Positions 55,030 through 63,502 of a stretch of 64,000 bases of DNA are shown here, piece by piece. Both the position numbers and the translations under genes were made by a program. Origin of the DNA: Pseudomonas serboccidentalis (GTDB taxonomy: Bacteria > Pseudomonadota > Gammaproteobacteria > Pseudomonadales > Pseudomonadaceae); assembly GCF_028830055.1 (NCBI RefSeq), contig NZ_CP101655.1, positions 3,450,104-3,514,103 of the forward strand. Reading direction: 5' to 3'. A model generated the notes under the pieces. The model saw only the letters and a list, made by a program, of their open reading frames with translations, was not told the origin of the DNA and did not search any database. Every line of letters starts with the position of its first letter. The stretch's first letter is position 1.

Positions 55030-55512
55030 TTAGACGGAAGGTTCGACCACCAGCATGACCACACCGGTAAAGTCGCCGGCAGCAGGTTTGCCGGTCACGC
55101 CTTTGGCCGAGATTTTGAACGGGGCGCGGTAGCGGGTGTTGGACTCGTCCTTACCGACGACTTCCTGAGAAGTGGCGGTGAGTTCCTTGCCATTGAGCTC
55201 CACCTTCAGGTCGATGGTGCTGCTGCCGGCGATCAGCTTGGGCACGCCTTCCAGACGCGCGTTCACCTTGCCGGCGGTGTGCAGCACATCGAAGTGGCCG
55301 TTGACTTCACGCATGGCGTTGGTGGCAGGGTCGAAGCTCATGTCCTGATCCTTGTTGACCAGGTCCGAATCGACTGGCACTGCATAGAAATCATCGGCTG
55401 GCACATGAGCAACGATATTGATGGAGTGCCTGGCTTCAGTGGCCGCGAACGCCATCGAGGAACTCAGAGCCAGAACAGCCAGCGGAGCAGCAAATGCGAT
55501 TTTCTTGAACAT
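55030..55512 (-). CDS. CS1-type fimbrial major subunit
   Basis: A 160-residue exported protein with signal peptide MFKKIAFAAPLAVLALSSSMAFA, then ATEARHSINIVAHVPADDFYAVPVDS, the donor-strand-like N-terminus of CfaB/CblA/CooA pilins. The C-terminal AAGDFTGVVMLVVEPSV supplies the terminal strand. It is first in the minus-strand operon subunit-usher-tip-chaperone-subunit. The 107-nt gap to the usher gene may lower expression of the downstream genes relative to the pilin. Confidence 0.88.
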   Translation of the reverse strand: MFKKIAFAAPLAVLALSSSMAFAATEARHSINIVAHVPADDFYAVPVDSDLVNKDQDMSFDPATNAMREVNGHFDVLHTAGKVNARLEGVPKLIAGSSTIDLKVELNGKELTATSQEVVGKDESNTRYRAPFKISAKGVTGKPAAGDFTGVVMLVVEPSV

Positions 55513-55568
55513 CTTTCAGTACCTGTTTTTTTAAATAAGAAGGCTAAGTATTAAAAGTTTCGCGAAAG

Positions 55569-55590
55569 CAAAACGTCATCAAACGTTTTG
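55569..55590. promoter_or_regulatory. Palindrome upstream of the fimbrial operon
   Basis: CAAAACGT (55569-55576) and ACGTTTTG (55583-55590) form a perfect 8-bp inverted repeat around CATCAA, 57-78 nt before the pilin start codon. It may be an operator or a leader hairpin. The rest of 55591-55983 is relatively AT-rich and shows no gene. Confidence 0.4.
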
Positions 55591-55983
55591 TTCCAGCGAA
55601 AGTTTTAATGCCGAAAGATGATCAAGCAAATGCGCTTCGAAGTAAGCCGGAAACTTCCCACAGGGGTGTAGCCCGAAGGACATCACCTCAGAGTGAAAAA
55701 ACCGCATTATTTAGAAATTTATCTGAGCGACTGTAAGAGCCAGACTACAGCACGCCAATCAACTGGCCGAGCAGGCCACAACTAACACGGCAACTTCCGT
55801 CAGACATGGACCACACTTCCCGTCAATAAAGAGCGAAACCTTACTTTAGAGAGTTAGCACTAATCTGCGCGTTTGCCAGGCCATTGAAAACCCCATTTTT
55901 TTGATCAATAGCCTCCATTCGTCGGTCCGCTTTCGTCGCCGGCGCCAAGCGACCATCCGTCAGAAGCCCTTGCTCATTCGTAA

Positions 55984-56005
55984 AGATATATCTTAAGTTG
56001 TATCT
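55984..56005 (+). promoter_or_regulatory. NfeR (YqjI)-type operator
   Basis: A 22-bp palindrome, identical to its reverse complement at 18 of 22 positions, with arms AGATATATC and GTATCT around a central CTTAAG. It ends 23 nt before the start codon of the PadR-type regulator, as expected for autoregulation of the nfeR-nfeF pair. Confidence 0.72.
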
Positions 56006-56028
56006 AAACACGACAGAGAGAAGGAACA

Positions 56029-56595
56029 ATGAGAGACCATCATTCCCCCCACCGTGATCACGGCGACGGCTTCGAGCGCCGCCCGGGACGCGAACGCGGC
56101 GGTCGCGGCCCACGGGTATTTGCCCCCGGCGACCTGAAATTACTGCTGTTGGCACTGATCGCCGAACAGCCGTGCCACGGCTACGACCTGATCCGCCAGA
56201 TCGAAGGCATGTTCGACGGCGCCTACAGCCCCAGCCCCGGCGTGATCTACCCGACCCTGACCTTTCTGGAAGAAAGCGACTTGATCAGCGGTGACGCCGA
56301 CGCCGGCAAAAAACGCTACAGCGTGACCGACGCCGGTCGTTTGTCTTTAAGCGAGCAAGCCGTCGCGCTGGACGGCGTGCGCATGCGCATCGACGTCAGC
56401 AAGCGCTCGTTGCGCGGCCATGATCGGCCGCCGGAAATCCACGAAGCGGTGCACAACCTGCGCCACGCCTTGCAACTGCACCACGGGCGCTGGAGCGCCG
56501 AAGAAGTCCTGCGCGTGCGTGACCTGCTCAACGACACCGCCAAAGCCATCGTCGACGGCCCCGCCGTTCAATCTGCCCCGGAGAAAGCCGAATGA
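56029..56595 (+). CDS. PadR-family NfeR/YqjI-like metal-responsive repressor
   Basis: A 188-residue regulator. The N-terminal 30 residues are rich in His, Asp and Arg (MRDHHSPHRDHGDGFERRPG), as in YqjI, where they bind iron or nickel. The PadR winged helix follows (FAPGDLKLLLLALIAEQPCHGYDLIRQIEGM...SPSPGVIYPTLTFLEESDLI, residues about 30-95), then a C-terminal helical dimer part. AAGGA lies just upstream of the start. It overlaps the ferric reductase gene by ATGA, the same arrangement as yqjI-yqjH, and a palindromic operator precedes it. Confidence 0.88.
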   Translation: MRDHHSPHRDHGDGFERRPGRERGGRGPRVFAPGDLKLLLLALIAEQPCHGYDLIRQIEGMFDGAYSPSPGVIYPTLTFLEESDLISGDADAGKKRYSVTDAGRLSLSEQAVALDGVRMRIDVSKRSLRGHDRPPEIHEAVHNLRHALQLHHGRWSAEEVLRVRDLLNDTAKAIVDGPAVQSAPEKAE

Positions 56596-57380
56596 CTGCA
56601 GTCGAGACCCAAACCATTCACCGCGTGATGCACGAAATCAAACGCCGCAAGTTAGAGGTATTGCGTGTGGTCGACCTGACCCCGCGCATGCGCCGCATCA
56701 CCCTCGGCGGGCCGGAGCTGGCCGGGTTCATCAGCCTGGGCACGGACGATCACGTCAAGTTGCTGTTCCCGCAGAACGCCGAACAGGCCGCCGCGCTGGA
56801 AACCCTGGTGCTCGGCGTCGGCAAAAGCGAGGTGCCGATGCCCGCGATGCGCGACTACACACCGCGCCGATACGATCTGGAAAAACTCGAACTGGACATC
56901 GACTTCGTTCTGCATGGCGACGGCCCCGCCTCGACCTGGGCCGAGCAGGCCCAACCCGGGCAGTTTCTGCACATCGGTGGGCCGCGCGGTTCGATGATCG
57001 TGCCGGACATCTTCGACAGCTACCTGCTGATCGGCGACGAAACCGCCCTGCCCGCCATCGCCCGTCGTCTCGAAGGCCTGGCGGCCAATCGCAAGGCGCT
57101 GGTGGTGATCGAAGTGGAGAACGGTGGCGAGCAACAGGTGCTGGAGAGTGCAGCGCAGGTCAATGTGATCTGGGTGCTGCGTGAAGGCGGCAAGGACAAC
57201 CTGTTGACCACCGTCAAACAGTTGCAGGTGCCCAAGGGCAATCTGTATGCCTGGGTGGCGACGGAGACCAAGGTTTCGCGGCAGATCCGCCGGGTACTGA
57301 TTGATGAGCATGGGCTGGACGAACAGCTCATCAAAGCTGTGGGCTACTGGCGGGCCGAAGGTACTTCTGAAGAGGAGTGA
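56592..57380 (+). CDS. Siderophore-interacting ferric reductase (NfeF/YqjH-like)
   Basis: A 262-residue FAD/NAD(P)H flavoprotein of the siderophore-interacting family. RRITLGGPELAGF precedes the FAD-binding MRDYTPRRYD near residues 80-90 (RxYT-like). GPASTWAEQAQPGQFLHIGGPRGSM and the conserved DSYLLIGDETALPAIARRLE follow. C-terminal YWRAEGTSEEE is typical of the family. It reduces ferric chelates to release Fe(II) in the cytoplasm. It is coupled to the NfeR-like gene by ATGA. Confidence 0.93.
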   Translation: MTAVETQTIHRVMHEIKRRKLEVLRVVDLTPRMRRITLGGPELAGFISLGTDDHVKLLFPQNAEQAAALETLVLGVGKSEVPMPAMRDYTPRRYDLEKLELDIDFVLHGDGPASTWAEQAQPGQFLHIGGPRGSMIVPDIFDSYLLIGDETALPAIARRLEGLAANRKALVVIEVENGGEQQVLESAAQVNVIWVLREGGKDNLLTTVKQLQVPKGNLYAWVATETKVSRQIRRVLIDEHGLDEQLIKAVGYWRAEGTSEEE

Positions 57381-57420
57381 TTTTTGCTACTCACCCTCAA
57401 CTTGAGGAGTGAACTCAATT

Positions 57421-57551
57421 GTGGCGAGGGAGCTTGCTCCCGCTCGGCTGCGCAGCAGTCGCAAAACCTGTACTTGCGATTTACCTGATGCAATGTGATT
57501 GCAGCATTTGGGGCTGCTTCGCAGCCCAGCGGGAGCAAGCTCCCTCGCCAC
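57421..57551. repeat. REP inverted pair (family C)
   Basis: GTGGCGAGGGAGCTTGCTCC and its inverse AGCGGGAGCAAGCTCCCTCG flank about 80 bp. It lies between the reductase gene and the convergent Pr6Pr gene. Confidence 0.92.
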
Positions 57552-57567
57552 AGGATGTTTCTTGATC

Positions 57568-58206
57568 TCAGGATCGAAGGCCGCGCCAGCGATCGAGGCC
57601 AATCACCAGCAATCCGATCAGCACAAACCCCAGCAATATCCCCCCGGCATTGATGAACACCTGTGCATAACCGAGCAGCGCCACATCAATGAACGGGTAC
57701 GCATACGCGCCGAGCTGATGCCCGCGCAGCAACGCGTAAATGAAATACACCAGCGGGTAAATCAGCCACACCGGCAGGTGCCACAGGCGCAATGTGCCTT
57801 TGGGCACGCAGCACCACCAATAGCCAAGAAACAGCAACGGCATCACGTCGTGCAGCAATTCGTCAGCCACAAACTGCCAGCCCTCGGGGTGCCATAAATG
57901 CCGCAGCAAAAGGCTGTAGGCCAGGCCGACCAGCGCGATGCTCACCGCCACCCCACTGCTGACCCACGGCTGCAGAAACCAGCGCTGCGCAGCGGACTCG
58001 CGGCGGGTGACCGCGCACGTCAGTACGGTCGCCACCAGGGTATTGGTCAGTACGGTGAAGTAACTGAAGAAACTCACCAGCCCACCCAGCAGGCTGGCGT
58101 CGACACTCAGCCGCGCAAGGAAAATCAGGTACAGCTGAATGCTCAGCCCGGCCCAGCCGAGGCTGGCGATGAGCATGATCACGCGTCGCCGCAAAACGGC
58201 GTCCAT
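57568..58206 (-). CDS. Pr6Pr-family membrane protein
   Basis: A 212-residue protein with six hydrophobic helices, including SFFSYFTVLTNTLVATVLT near residue 45 and HDVMPLLFLGYWWCCVPKG near 120, the features of the Pr6Pr (FAR-17a/AIG1-like) group. Function is unknown. It lies 1 nt after the VF530-type gene on the same strand, so the two are probably cotranscribed. Confidence 0.85.
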   Translation of the reverse strand: MDAVLRRRVIMLIASLGWAGLSIQLYLIFLARLSVDASLLGGLVSFFSYFTVLTNTLVATVLTCAVTRRESAAQRWFLQPWVSSGVAVSIALVGLAYSLLLRHLWHPEGWQFVADELLHDVMPLLFLGYWWCCVPKGTLRLWHLPVWLIYPLVYFIYALLRGHQLGAYAYPFIDVALLGYAQVFINAGGILLGFVLIGLLVIGLDRWRGLRS

Positions 58207-58207
58207 C

Positions 58208-58438
58208 TCAGAGCGGTCGCTTGGTGCGCATCAGTTTCACGTACAAGCGCTCGACCTTTTCCCGCGCCCATGGGGTTTTGCGCAGGAACGTCAGGCTCGA
58301 CTTGATGCTCGGATCGCTCTTGAAGCAGCGGATATCGATGCGCTCGGCCAACCCCGACCACTCGTAATGCGCCACCAGCGCATTGAGGATCTGTTCGAGG
58401 GTTACGCCATGCAGCGGATCGGGAGTGTGGTCGTTCAT
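58208..58438 (-). CDS. VF530/DUF2132-family small protein
   Basis: A 76-residue protein containing [59 protein letters not shown], the nearly complete VF530 domain. Members are small, helical and proposed to bind DNA. No further function is known. Confidence 0.92.
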   Translation of the reverse strand: MNDHTPDPLHGVTLEQILNALVAHYEWSGLAERIDIRCFKSDPSIKSSLTFLRKTPWAREKVERLYVKLMRTKRPL

Positions 58439-58533
58439 GCCAGGCCTTTGGGCGAAGTGAAAATGCAGAAGCCGCGCACCTTAGCCGAGGGGGGGCTGAG
58501 GTGGAAGTGGTTCCTTCAAATGTAGGTCAAGAG

Positions 58534-58611
58534 CAAAAGATCGCAGCGTTGCGCAGCGCCTGCATTGGAGCGCGATCCCCTGCAGGAGCTGCCGCAGGCT
58601 GCGATCTTTTG
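58534..58611. repeat. REP inverted pair (family A, one arm diverged)
   Basis: The left arm (GCAAAAGATCGCAGCGTTGC) has diverged, and the right arm GCAGGAGCTGCCGCAGGC is canonical. It lies in the 332-bp gap before oprB. The remainder up to 58770 contains the oprB promoter region with no distinct motif recognised. Confidence 0.85.
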
Positions 58612-58770
58612 GCACTGTTACAGATTGCGAAAAGCTGCATGTCCACAAAACCGCTTTGTCTTTTTGTTACAGATCATTATCCTGCCGCCCTTCGGCTGAA
58701 TCGCTTCACTGCCTGCGTCAAATTGAAGCGCTCGGTTTACCCCCAGAAAACACCAAAAAAAGACTGACCC

Positions 58771-60132
58771 ATGCCTGATTTTTCCTTCTCCCGAGACAGC
58801 GCTATCTCAGCCCTGTGCCTGATTGGTGGCTGCACCACCCTCGGCCTTGTCACCTGTGCCCAAGCAGCCCCCGCGTTCGACAGTGAGTCACCGTACATGC
58901 TCGGTGACTGGAACGGCACGCGCACAGAACTCTCGGAAAAAGGCTACGACTTCAAACTCGATTACACCGGCGAAATGGGCAGCAACCTGCACGGCGGCTA
59001 CGACCACGATCGCACCGCGCGCTACAGCGACCAGTTCGGTCTGGGCACGCACCTGGACCTGCAAAAGATCCTTGGCTGGGACGATGCCGAGTTTCAACTG
59101 ACCATCACCAAGCGCAGCGGCAACAACATCAGCAACGACCGGATCAACGATCCGCGCGTTGGCGGCTTCACCTCGGCGCAGGAAGTCTGGGGCCGTGGCC
59201 AGACCACGCGCTTGACGCAGATGTGGTATCAGCAGAAATTCTTCGACCAGAAACTCGACATCAAGGTCGGCCGTTTCGGCGAAGGCGAAGACTTCAACAG
59301 CTTCCCGTGTGACTTCCAGAACCTGGCATTCTGCGGCTCGCAGGTCGGTAACTGGGTCGGCGGCATCTGGTACAACTGGCCGGTCAGCCAGTGGGCGCTG
59401 CGGGTCAAATATCACCTGACGCCAGAGCTGTACGCCCAGGTTGGCGCTTACGAGCAGAACCCGTCGAACCTTGATCGCGGCAACGGCTTCAAACTCAGCG
59501 GCAGCGGCACCCAGGGCGCCGTGTTGCCAGTCGAACTGGTGTGGACGCCGAAGCTCAATGGTCTGCCGGGCGAATACCGTGCCGGTTACTACTACAGCAG
59601 CGCCAAGGCCTCTGACGTCTATAAAGACCAGAACGGCCAGCCTGCCGCACTGAGCGGCGAAGCCTACCGCAGCGCGTCGAGCAAACACGGCGTGTGGTTC
59701 GGTGCCCAACAGCAAGTCACCAGCATCGCCAGCGACCACTCGCGCGGCTTGAGTGTGTTTGCCAACGCCACCATGCACGACAAGAAAACCAACGCGATCG
59801 ACAACTACGTGCAGGCCGGTGTCGTCTACAAAGGCCCGTTCGATGCCCGCGCCAAGGACGACATCGGTTTCGCCCTGGCCCGCGTGCACGTCAACCCGGC
59901 CTTGCGTAAAAACGCCGAGGCGAGCAATCAGGCGCACGCCGTCTACGACTATGACGATCCGTCCTTCCTGCCACCGCAGGACACCGAATACAGCGCCGAA
60001 CTCTATTACGGCGTGCACCTCGCCAACTGGCTGACCGTGCGCCCGAACCTGCAATACATCCGCCATCCGGGCGGCGTGGACAAGGTTGATGACGCACTGA
60101 TCGCGGGGATCAAGATCCAGTCGTCGTTCTAA
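58771..60132 (+). CDS. oprB: Carbohydrate-selective outer-membrane porin OprB
   Basis: A 453-residue exported beta-barrel. The N-terminal signal ends near AQAAPAF, followed by the OprB start ESPYMLGDWNGTRTELSEKGYDFKLDYTGEMGSN. Strand patterns run to a C-terminal Phe (IKIQSSF), as needed for outer-membrane insertion. OprB admits glucose and other sugars to the periplasm. It lies 221 bp upstream of gcd on the same strand, with a REP pair between, fitting a glucose-oxidation unit. Confidence 0.94.
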   Translation: MPDFSFSRDSAISALCLIGGCTTLGLVTCAQAAPAFDSESPYMLGDWNGTRTELSEKGYDFKLDYTGEMGSNLHGGYDHDRTARYSDQFGLGTHLDLQKILGWDDAEFQLTITKRSGNNISNDRINDPRVGGFTSAQEVWGRGQTTRLTQMWYQQKFFDQKLDIKVGRFGEGEDFNSFPCDFQNLAFCGSQVGNWVGGIWYNWPVSQWALRVKYHLTPELYAQVGAYEQNPSNLDRGNGFKLSGSGTQGAVLPVELVWTPKLNGLPGEYRAGYYYSSAKASDVYKDQNGQPAALSGEAYRSASSKHGVWFGAQQQVTSIASDHSRGLSVFANATMHDKKTNAIDNYVQAGVVYKGPFDARAKDDIGFALARVHVNPALRKNAEASNQAHAVYDYDDPSFLPPQDTEYSAELYYGVHLANWLTVRPNLQYIRHPGGVDKVDDALIAGIKIQSSF

Positions 60133-60151
60133 ACGATTTACGCAAATCCAT

Positions 60152-60241
60152 TGTAGGAGTGAGCCTGCTCGCGATAGCGGTGTTCCAGGCGACATCTCCA
60201 GTGACTGAAACACCGCTATCGCGAGCAGGCTCACTCCTACA
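60152..60241. repeat. REP inverted pair (family B)
   Basis: TGTAGGAGTGAGCCTGCTCGC and its perfect inverse flank about 45 bp, and the inner AGCGGTGTT/AACACCGCT also pairs, extending the stem. It is located 19 nt after the oprB stop. Confidence 0.93.
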
Positions 60242-60353
60242 ACGAATGAAATTCGTTAGCTACACAAGTTTTATCTGAACCATGCCTGCGCCCAATCGTC
60301 ATCTACAGTGACTACTGCGCGGGACTACTTGAAACGTCACGGAGAATCACACT

Positions 60354-62765
60354 ATGAGCACCGAAAGTGCTTCGAGTCGGGGCCGTCTGTTACCGAGCCT
60401 GCTCGGCATTCTGCTTCTACTGATGGGCCTGGCCATGCTGGCCGGGGGAGTCAAGCTGAGCATGCTCGGCGGCTCGCTGTACTACCTGCTGGCCGGTATC
60501 GGCATTGCGCTGACCGGCATTCTGTTGCTGCTGCGTCGTCGTGCAGCGCTGGGCCTGTATGCCATCGTGCTGTTCGCCAGCACGGTCTGGGCCCTGTGGG
60601 AAGTCGGTCTGGACTGGTGGCAACTGGTGCCGCGTCTGGCCCTGTGGTTCGTCCTCGGCATCGTGATGTTGCTGCCGTGGTTCCGTCGTCCATTGCTGCT
60701 CACAGGCCCGGCGCCAATGGGCACTGGTGGTCTGAGCGTGGCCGTGGTTCTGGCCGGCGTGACCGCTTTGGCCAGCCTGTTCACCCACCCGGGCGAAACC
60801 TTCGGCGAACTGGGCCGCGACACCGCGGACATGACCAGCACCGCGCCGCAAATGCCTGAAGGCGACTGGCAGGCCTATGGCCGCACCGAGTTCGGTGACC
60901 GCTACTCGCCGCTCAAGCAAATCACTCCGGCCAACGTCGGCAAGCTGCAAGAAGCCTGGCGCATCCAGACCGGCGACCTGCCGACTGCCGATGACCCGGT
61001 GGAGCTGACCAACGAAAACACCCCGCTCAAAGCCAACGGCATGATCTATGCCTGCACCGCGCACAGCAAAGTGCTGGCTCTGGACCCGGACACCGGCAAA
61101 GAACTGTGGCGCTTCGACCCGCAGATCAAGAGCCCGGTGGGCTTCAAGGGCTTCGCCCACATGACCTGCCGTGGCGTGTCGTACTACGACGAAGCCGCTT
61201 ACGCCAAGTCCGAAAACGCCGCTTCCGCCGTCATCTCCGAAGCCGGCAAAGCCGTCGCTCAGGCCTGCCCGCGTCGCTTGTACCTGCCAACTGCAGATGC
61301 CCGCCTGATCGCGCTGAACGCCGACACCGGCAAGATCTGCGAAGGCTTCGGCAAAAACGGCGTGGTCGACCTGACCCAAGGCATCGGCCCGTTCACTGCC
61401 GGTGGTTACTACTCCACCTCGCCGGCGGCGATTACCCGTGATCTGGTGATCATGGGCGGTCACGTGACCGACAACGAATCGACCAACGAGCCATCGGGCG
61501 TGATCCGCGCCTTCGACGTGCGCGACGGCCACCTCGTCTGGAACTGGGACAGCAACAAGCCGGACGCCACCGAGCCATTGGCTCCGGGTGAAACCTACAG
61601 CCGCAACTCGGCCAACATGTGGTCGCTGGCCAGCGTCGACGAAAAACTCGGCATGGTCTTCCTGCCACTGGGCAACCAGACCCCAGACCAGTGGGGCGCT
61701 GACCGCACCCCGGGCGCCGAGAAATTCAGCGCCGGCATCGTTGCTCTGGACCTGGCCACCGGTAAAGTGCGCTGGAACTACCAGTTCACCCACCACGACC
61801 TGTGGGACATGGACGTTGGCAGCCAGCCAACCCTGCTCGACATGAAAACCGCCGACGGCGTGAAACCTGCGCTGATCGCCCCGACCAAACAGGGCAGCCT
61901 GTACGTCCTCGACCGTCGTGACGGCACGCCGATCATTCCGATCAAGGAAATCCCGGTACCGCAAGGCGCCGTGAAAGGCGACCACACCGCACCGACCCAG
62001 GCCCGTTCGGACCTCAACCTGCTGGCCCCGGAACTGACCGAAAAAGCCATGTGGGGCGCGAGCCCGTTCGACCAGATGCTGTGCCGCATCCAGTTCAAGG
62101 AACTGCGCTACGAAGGTCAGTACACGCCTCCGTCGGAGCAAGGCAGCCTGATCTACCCGGGTAACGTCGGTGTGTTCAACTGGGGCGGCGTCTCGGTCGA
62201 CCCGGTTCGCCAGATGCTGTTCACCAGCCCGAACTACATGGCCTTCGTGTCGAAAATGGTGCCACGTGCCGAAGTGGCCGCCGGCAGCAAACGCGAAAGC
62301 GAAACCGCTGGCGTGCAACCAAACACTGGCGCGCCATACGCGGTGATCATGCACCCGTTCATGTCGCCATTCGGCGTACCGTGCCAGGCCCCGGCCTGGG
62401 GCTACGTCGCCGGTATCGACCTGACCACCGGCAAAGTCGTGTGGAAACGCAAAAACGGCACCAGCCGCGACAGCTCGCCAATCCCGATCGGCTTCACCCT
62501 GGGCGTGCCAAGCATGGGCGGCTCGATGGTCACTGCAGGCGGCGTCGGCTTCCTGAGCGGCACCCTCGACCAGTACCTGCGCGCCTACGACGTGAACACC
62601 GGTAAAGAACTGTGGAAATCGCGTCTGCCGGCCGGCGGCCAAGCGACTCCAATGACCTACACCGGCAAGGACGGCAAGCAATACGTGCTGCTCGTTGTTG
62701 GCGGTCACGGTTCGCTGGGCACCAAGATGGGTGACTACGTGATTGCGTACAAACTGCCGGAATAA
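60354..62765 (+). CDS. gcd: Membrane-bound PQQ-dependent glucose dehydrogenase
   Basis: An 803-residue quinoprotein. Five N-terminal membrane helices (residues about 10-150) are followed by the periplasmic PQQ propeller: GDWQAYGRTEFGDRYSPLKQITPANVGKLQEAW near 160, then repeated tryptophan-docking motifs such as LWRFDPQIKSPVG and DLWDMDVGSQPTLLDM. It ends with GGHGSLGTKMGDYVIAYKLPE, typical of Gcd. It oxidises glucose to gluconolactone, with electrons to ubiquinone. PQQ synthesis genes are not in the window. It is followed by a terminator. Confidence 0.96.
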   Translation: MSTESASSRGRLLPSLLGILLLLMGLAMLAGGVKLSMLGGSLYYLLAGIGIALTGILLLLRRRAALGLYAIVLFASTVWALWEVGLDWWQLVPRLALWFVLGIVMLLPWFRRPLLLTGPAPMGTGGLSVAVVLAGVTALASLFTHPGETFGELGRDTADMTSTAPQMPEGDWQAYGRTEFGDRYSPLKQITPANVGKLQEAWRIQTGDLPTADDPVELTNENTPLKANGMIYACTAHSKVLALDPDTGKELWRFDPQIKSPVGFKGFAHMTCRGVSYYDEAAYAKSENAASAVISEAGKAVAQACPRRLYLPTADARLIALNADTGKICEGFGKNGVVDLTQGIGPFTAGGYYSTSPAAITRDLVIMGGHVTDNESTNEPSGVIRAFDVRDGHLVWNWDSNKPDATEPLAPGETYSRNSANMWSLASVDEKLGMVFLPLGNQTPDQWGADRTPGAEKFSAGIVALDLATGKVRWNYQFTHHDLWDMDVGSQPTLLDMKTADGVKPALIAPTKQGSLYVLDRRDGTPIIPIKEIPVPQGAVKGDHTAPTQARSDLNLLAPELTEKAMWGASPFDQMLCRIQFKELRYEGQYTPPSEQGSLIYPGNVGVFNWGGVSVDPVRQMLFTSPNYMAFVSKMVPRAEVAAGSKRESETAGVQPNTGAPYAVIMHPFMSPFGVPCQAPAWGYVAGIDLTTGKVVWKRKNGTSRDSSPIPIGFTLGVPSMGGSMVTAGGVGFLSGTLDQYLRAYDVNTGKELWKSRLPAGGQATPMTYTGKDGKQYVLLVVGGHGSLGTKMGDYVIAYKLPE

Positions 62766-62784
62766 GTTTTAACGGCGGTAAAGG

Positions 62785-62816
62785 AAAGGCGATGCTCCGT
62801 GAGGGGCATCGCCTTT
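62785..62816 (+). terminator. Rho-independent terminator of gcd
   Basis: AAAGGCGATGC (62785-62795) pairs perfectly with GCATCGCCTTT (62806-62816), loop 10 nt, followed by T residues. It lies 20 nt after the gcd stop. Confidence 0.93.
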
Positions 62817-62831
62817 TTTGCTTTTGATCTG

Positions 62832-62923
62832 TGTAGGAGCTGCCGAAGGCTGCGATCTTTTGATCTGGCTGTGATTTTGAAAGGGCAACGTCAAAAGATC
62901 GCAGCCTTCGGCAGCTCCTACAG
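62832..62923. repeat. REP inverted pair (family A)
   Basis: TGTAGGAGCTGCCGAAGGCTG and its inverse, with the CCGAAGG variant core also found at 15404. It follows the gcd terminator. Confidence 0.92.
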
Positions 62924-63107
62924 ACAGAGGTGATTTTGCGGATATTTCCGACAAGTCGCGTCGGTTGTGCCTCGCAAGTCAGCTGGATAGGCTCATAGGG
63001 TCGCTGGAAATTCAGCGACTGGGCGTCGCGGCCTGGTAACTGATGCATAATCGCCAGCCTGACAGCACCTGCCAGTGCCTGTTGGTTGTTTCATGGCGGC
63101 TGTGCGC

Positions 63108-63133
63108 GGGATACCTTCCCAGGAGGGTATCCC
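63108..63133 (+). other. Leader hairpin upstream of a damaged DUF6124-type gene
   Basis: GGGATACC (63108-63115) pairs with GGTATCCC (63126-63133) around a 10-nt loop. The surrounding sequence (GTTTCATGGCGGCTGTGCGC and CCTGCGTACAGCTGCCACCCC) looks like the leader that often precedes multicopy DUF3077/DUF6124 genes in this group. That comparison is from memory and should be treated as inference. Confidence 0.45.
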
Positions 63134-63230
63134 GATTCCTCAGTTATCGGTCCGCGAACCTGCGTACAGCTGCCACCCCAGATTGCGTCGCGGCAATCGA
63201 AGGTAGCTCCACTTCACCAACTGAGAATTC

Positions 63231-63497
63231 ATCACGATCAAACCCACACCCCGTCCCCCCGAACCCGACAACACCTCCCCCTACGAATCCCTCGATTCGA
63301 GAAAACTCCACGACGCCGCCGAACGCGCCCTCGACCATTACCTGAAACCCTGCGCCCTGTTCCAGGTCGCCCCAGGCATGGACAACGAGAGCCTGCTGGT
63401 CCACGCCTGCGAATCACTGGCCTCGGCGAGCATCATGCTGACGGTGAATCGCGTGCTGGATAACGTCGAAATCGCACAATCCCCAGCACACAGCTGA
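63231..63497 (+). pseudogene. Damaged DUF6124/DUF3077-family small gene
   Basis: The frame reads ITIKPTPRPPEPDNTSPYES..., then KLHDAAERALDHYLKP, FQVAPGMDNESLLVHACESLASASIML and VNRVLDNVEIAQSPAHS, which matches the usual order of this small Pseudomonas family. Two faults are seen. The expected ATG at 63231 is ATC, with an in-frame TGA at 63222 just above and no other start until residue 50. The roughly 30-residue segment normally between ASASIML and VNRALDN is missing. It is probably not functional unless ATC initiates. Confidence 0.65.
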
Positions 63498-63502
63498 ACC
63501 CT

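Noticed and set aside
58501..58767. 88-codon plus-strand frame before oprB
   Set aside because: It lies across a family A REP pair and the oprB promoter region, and resembles no protein family.
60417..62708. 763-codon open frame antisense to gcd
   Set aside because: It mirrors a well-supported PQQ dehydrogenase gene. GC-rich third positions create long antisense frames; there is no ribosome site or family signature.
63043..63345. 100-codon plus-strand frame upstream of the DUF6124-type pseudogene
   Set aside because: It overlaps the leader hairpin and the pseudogene in another frame, and its composition is not protein-like.
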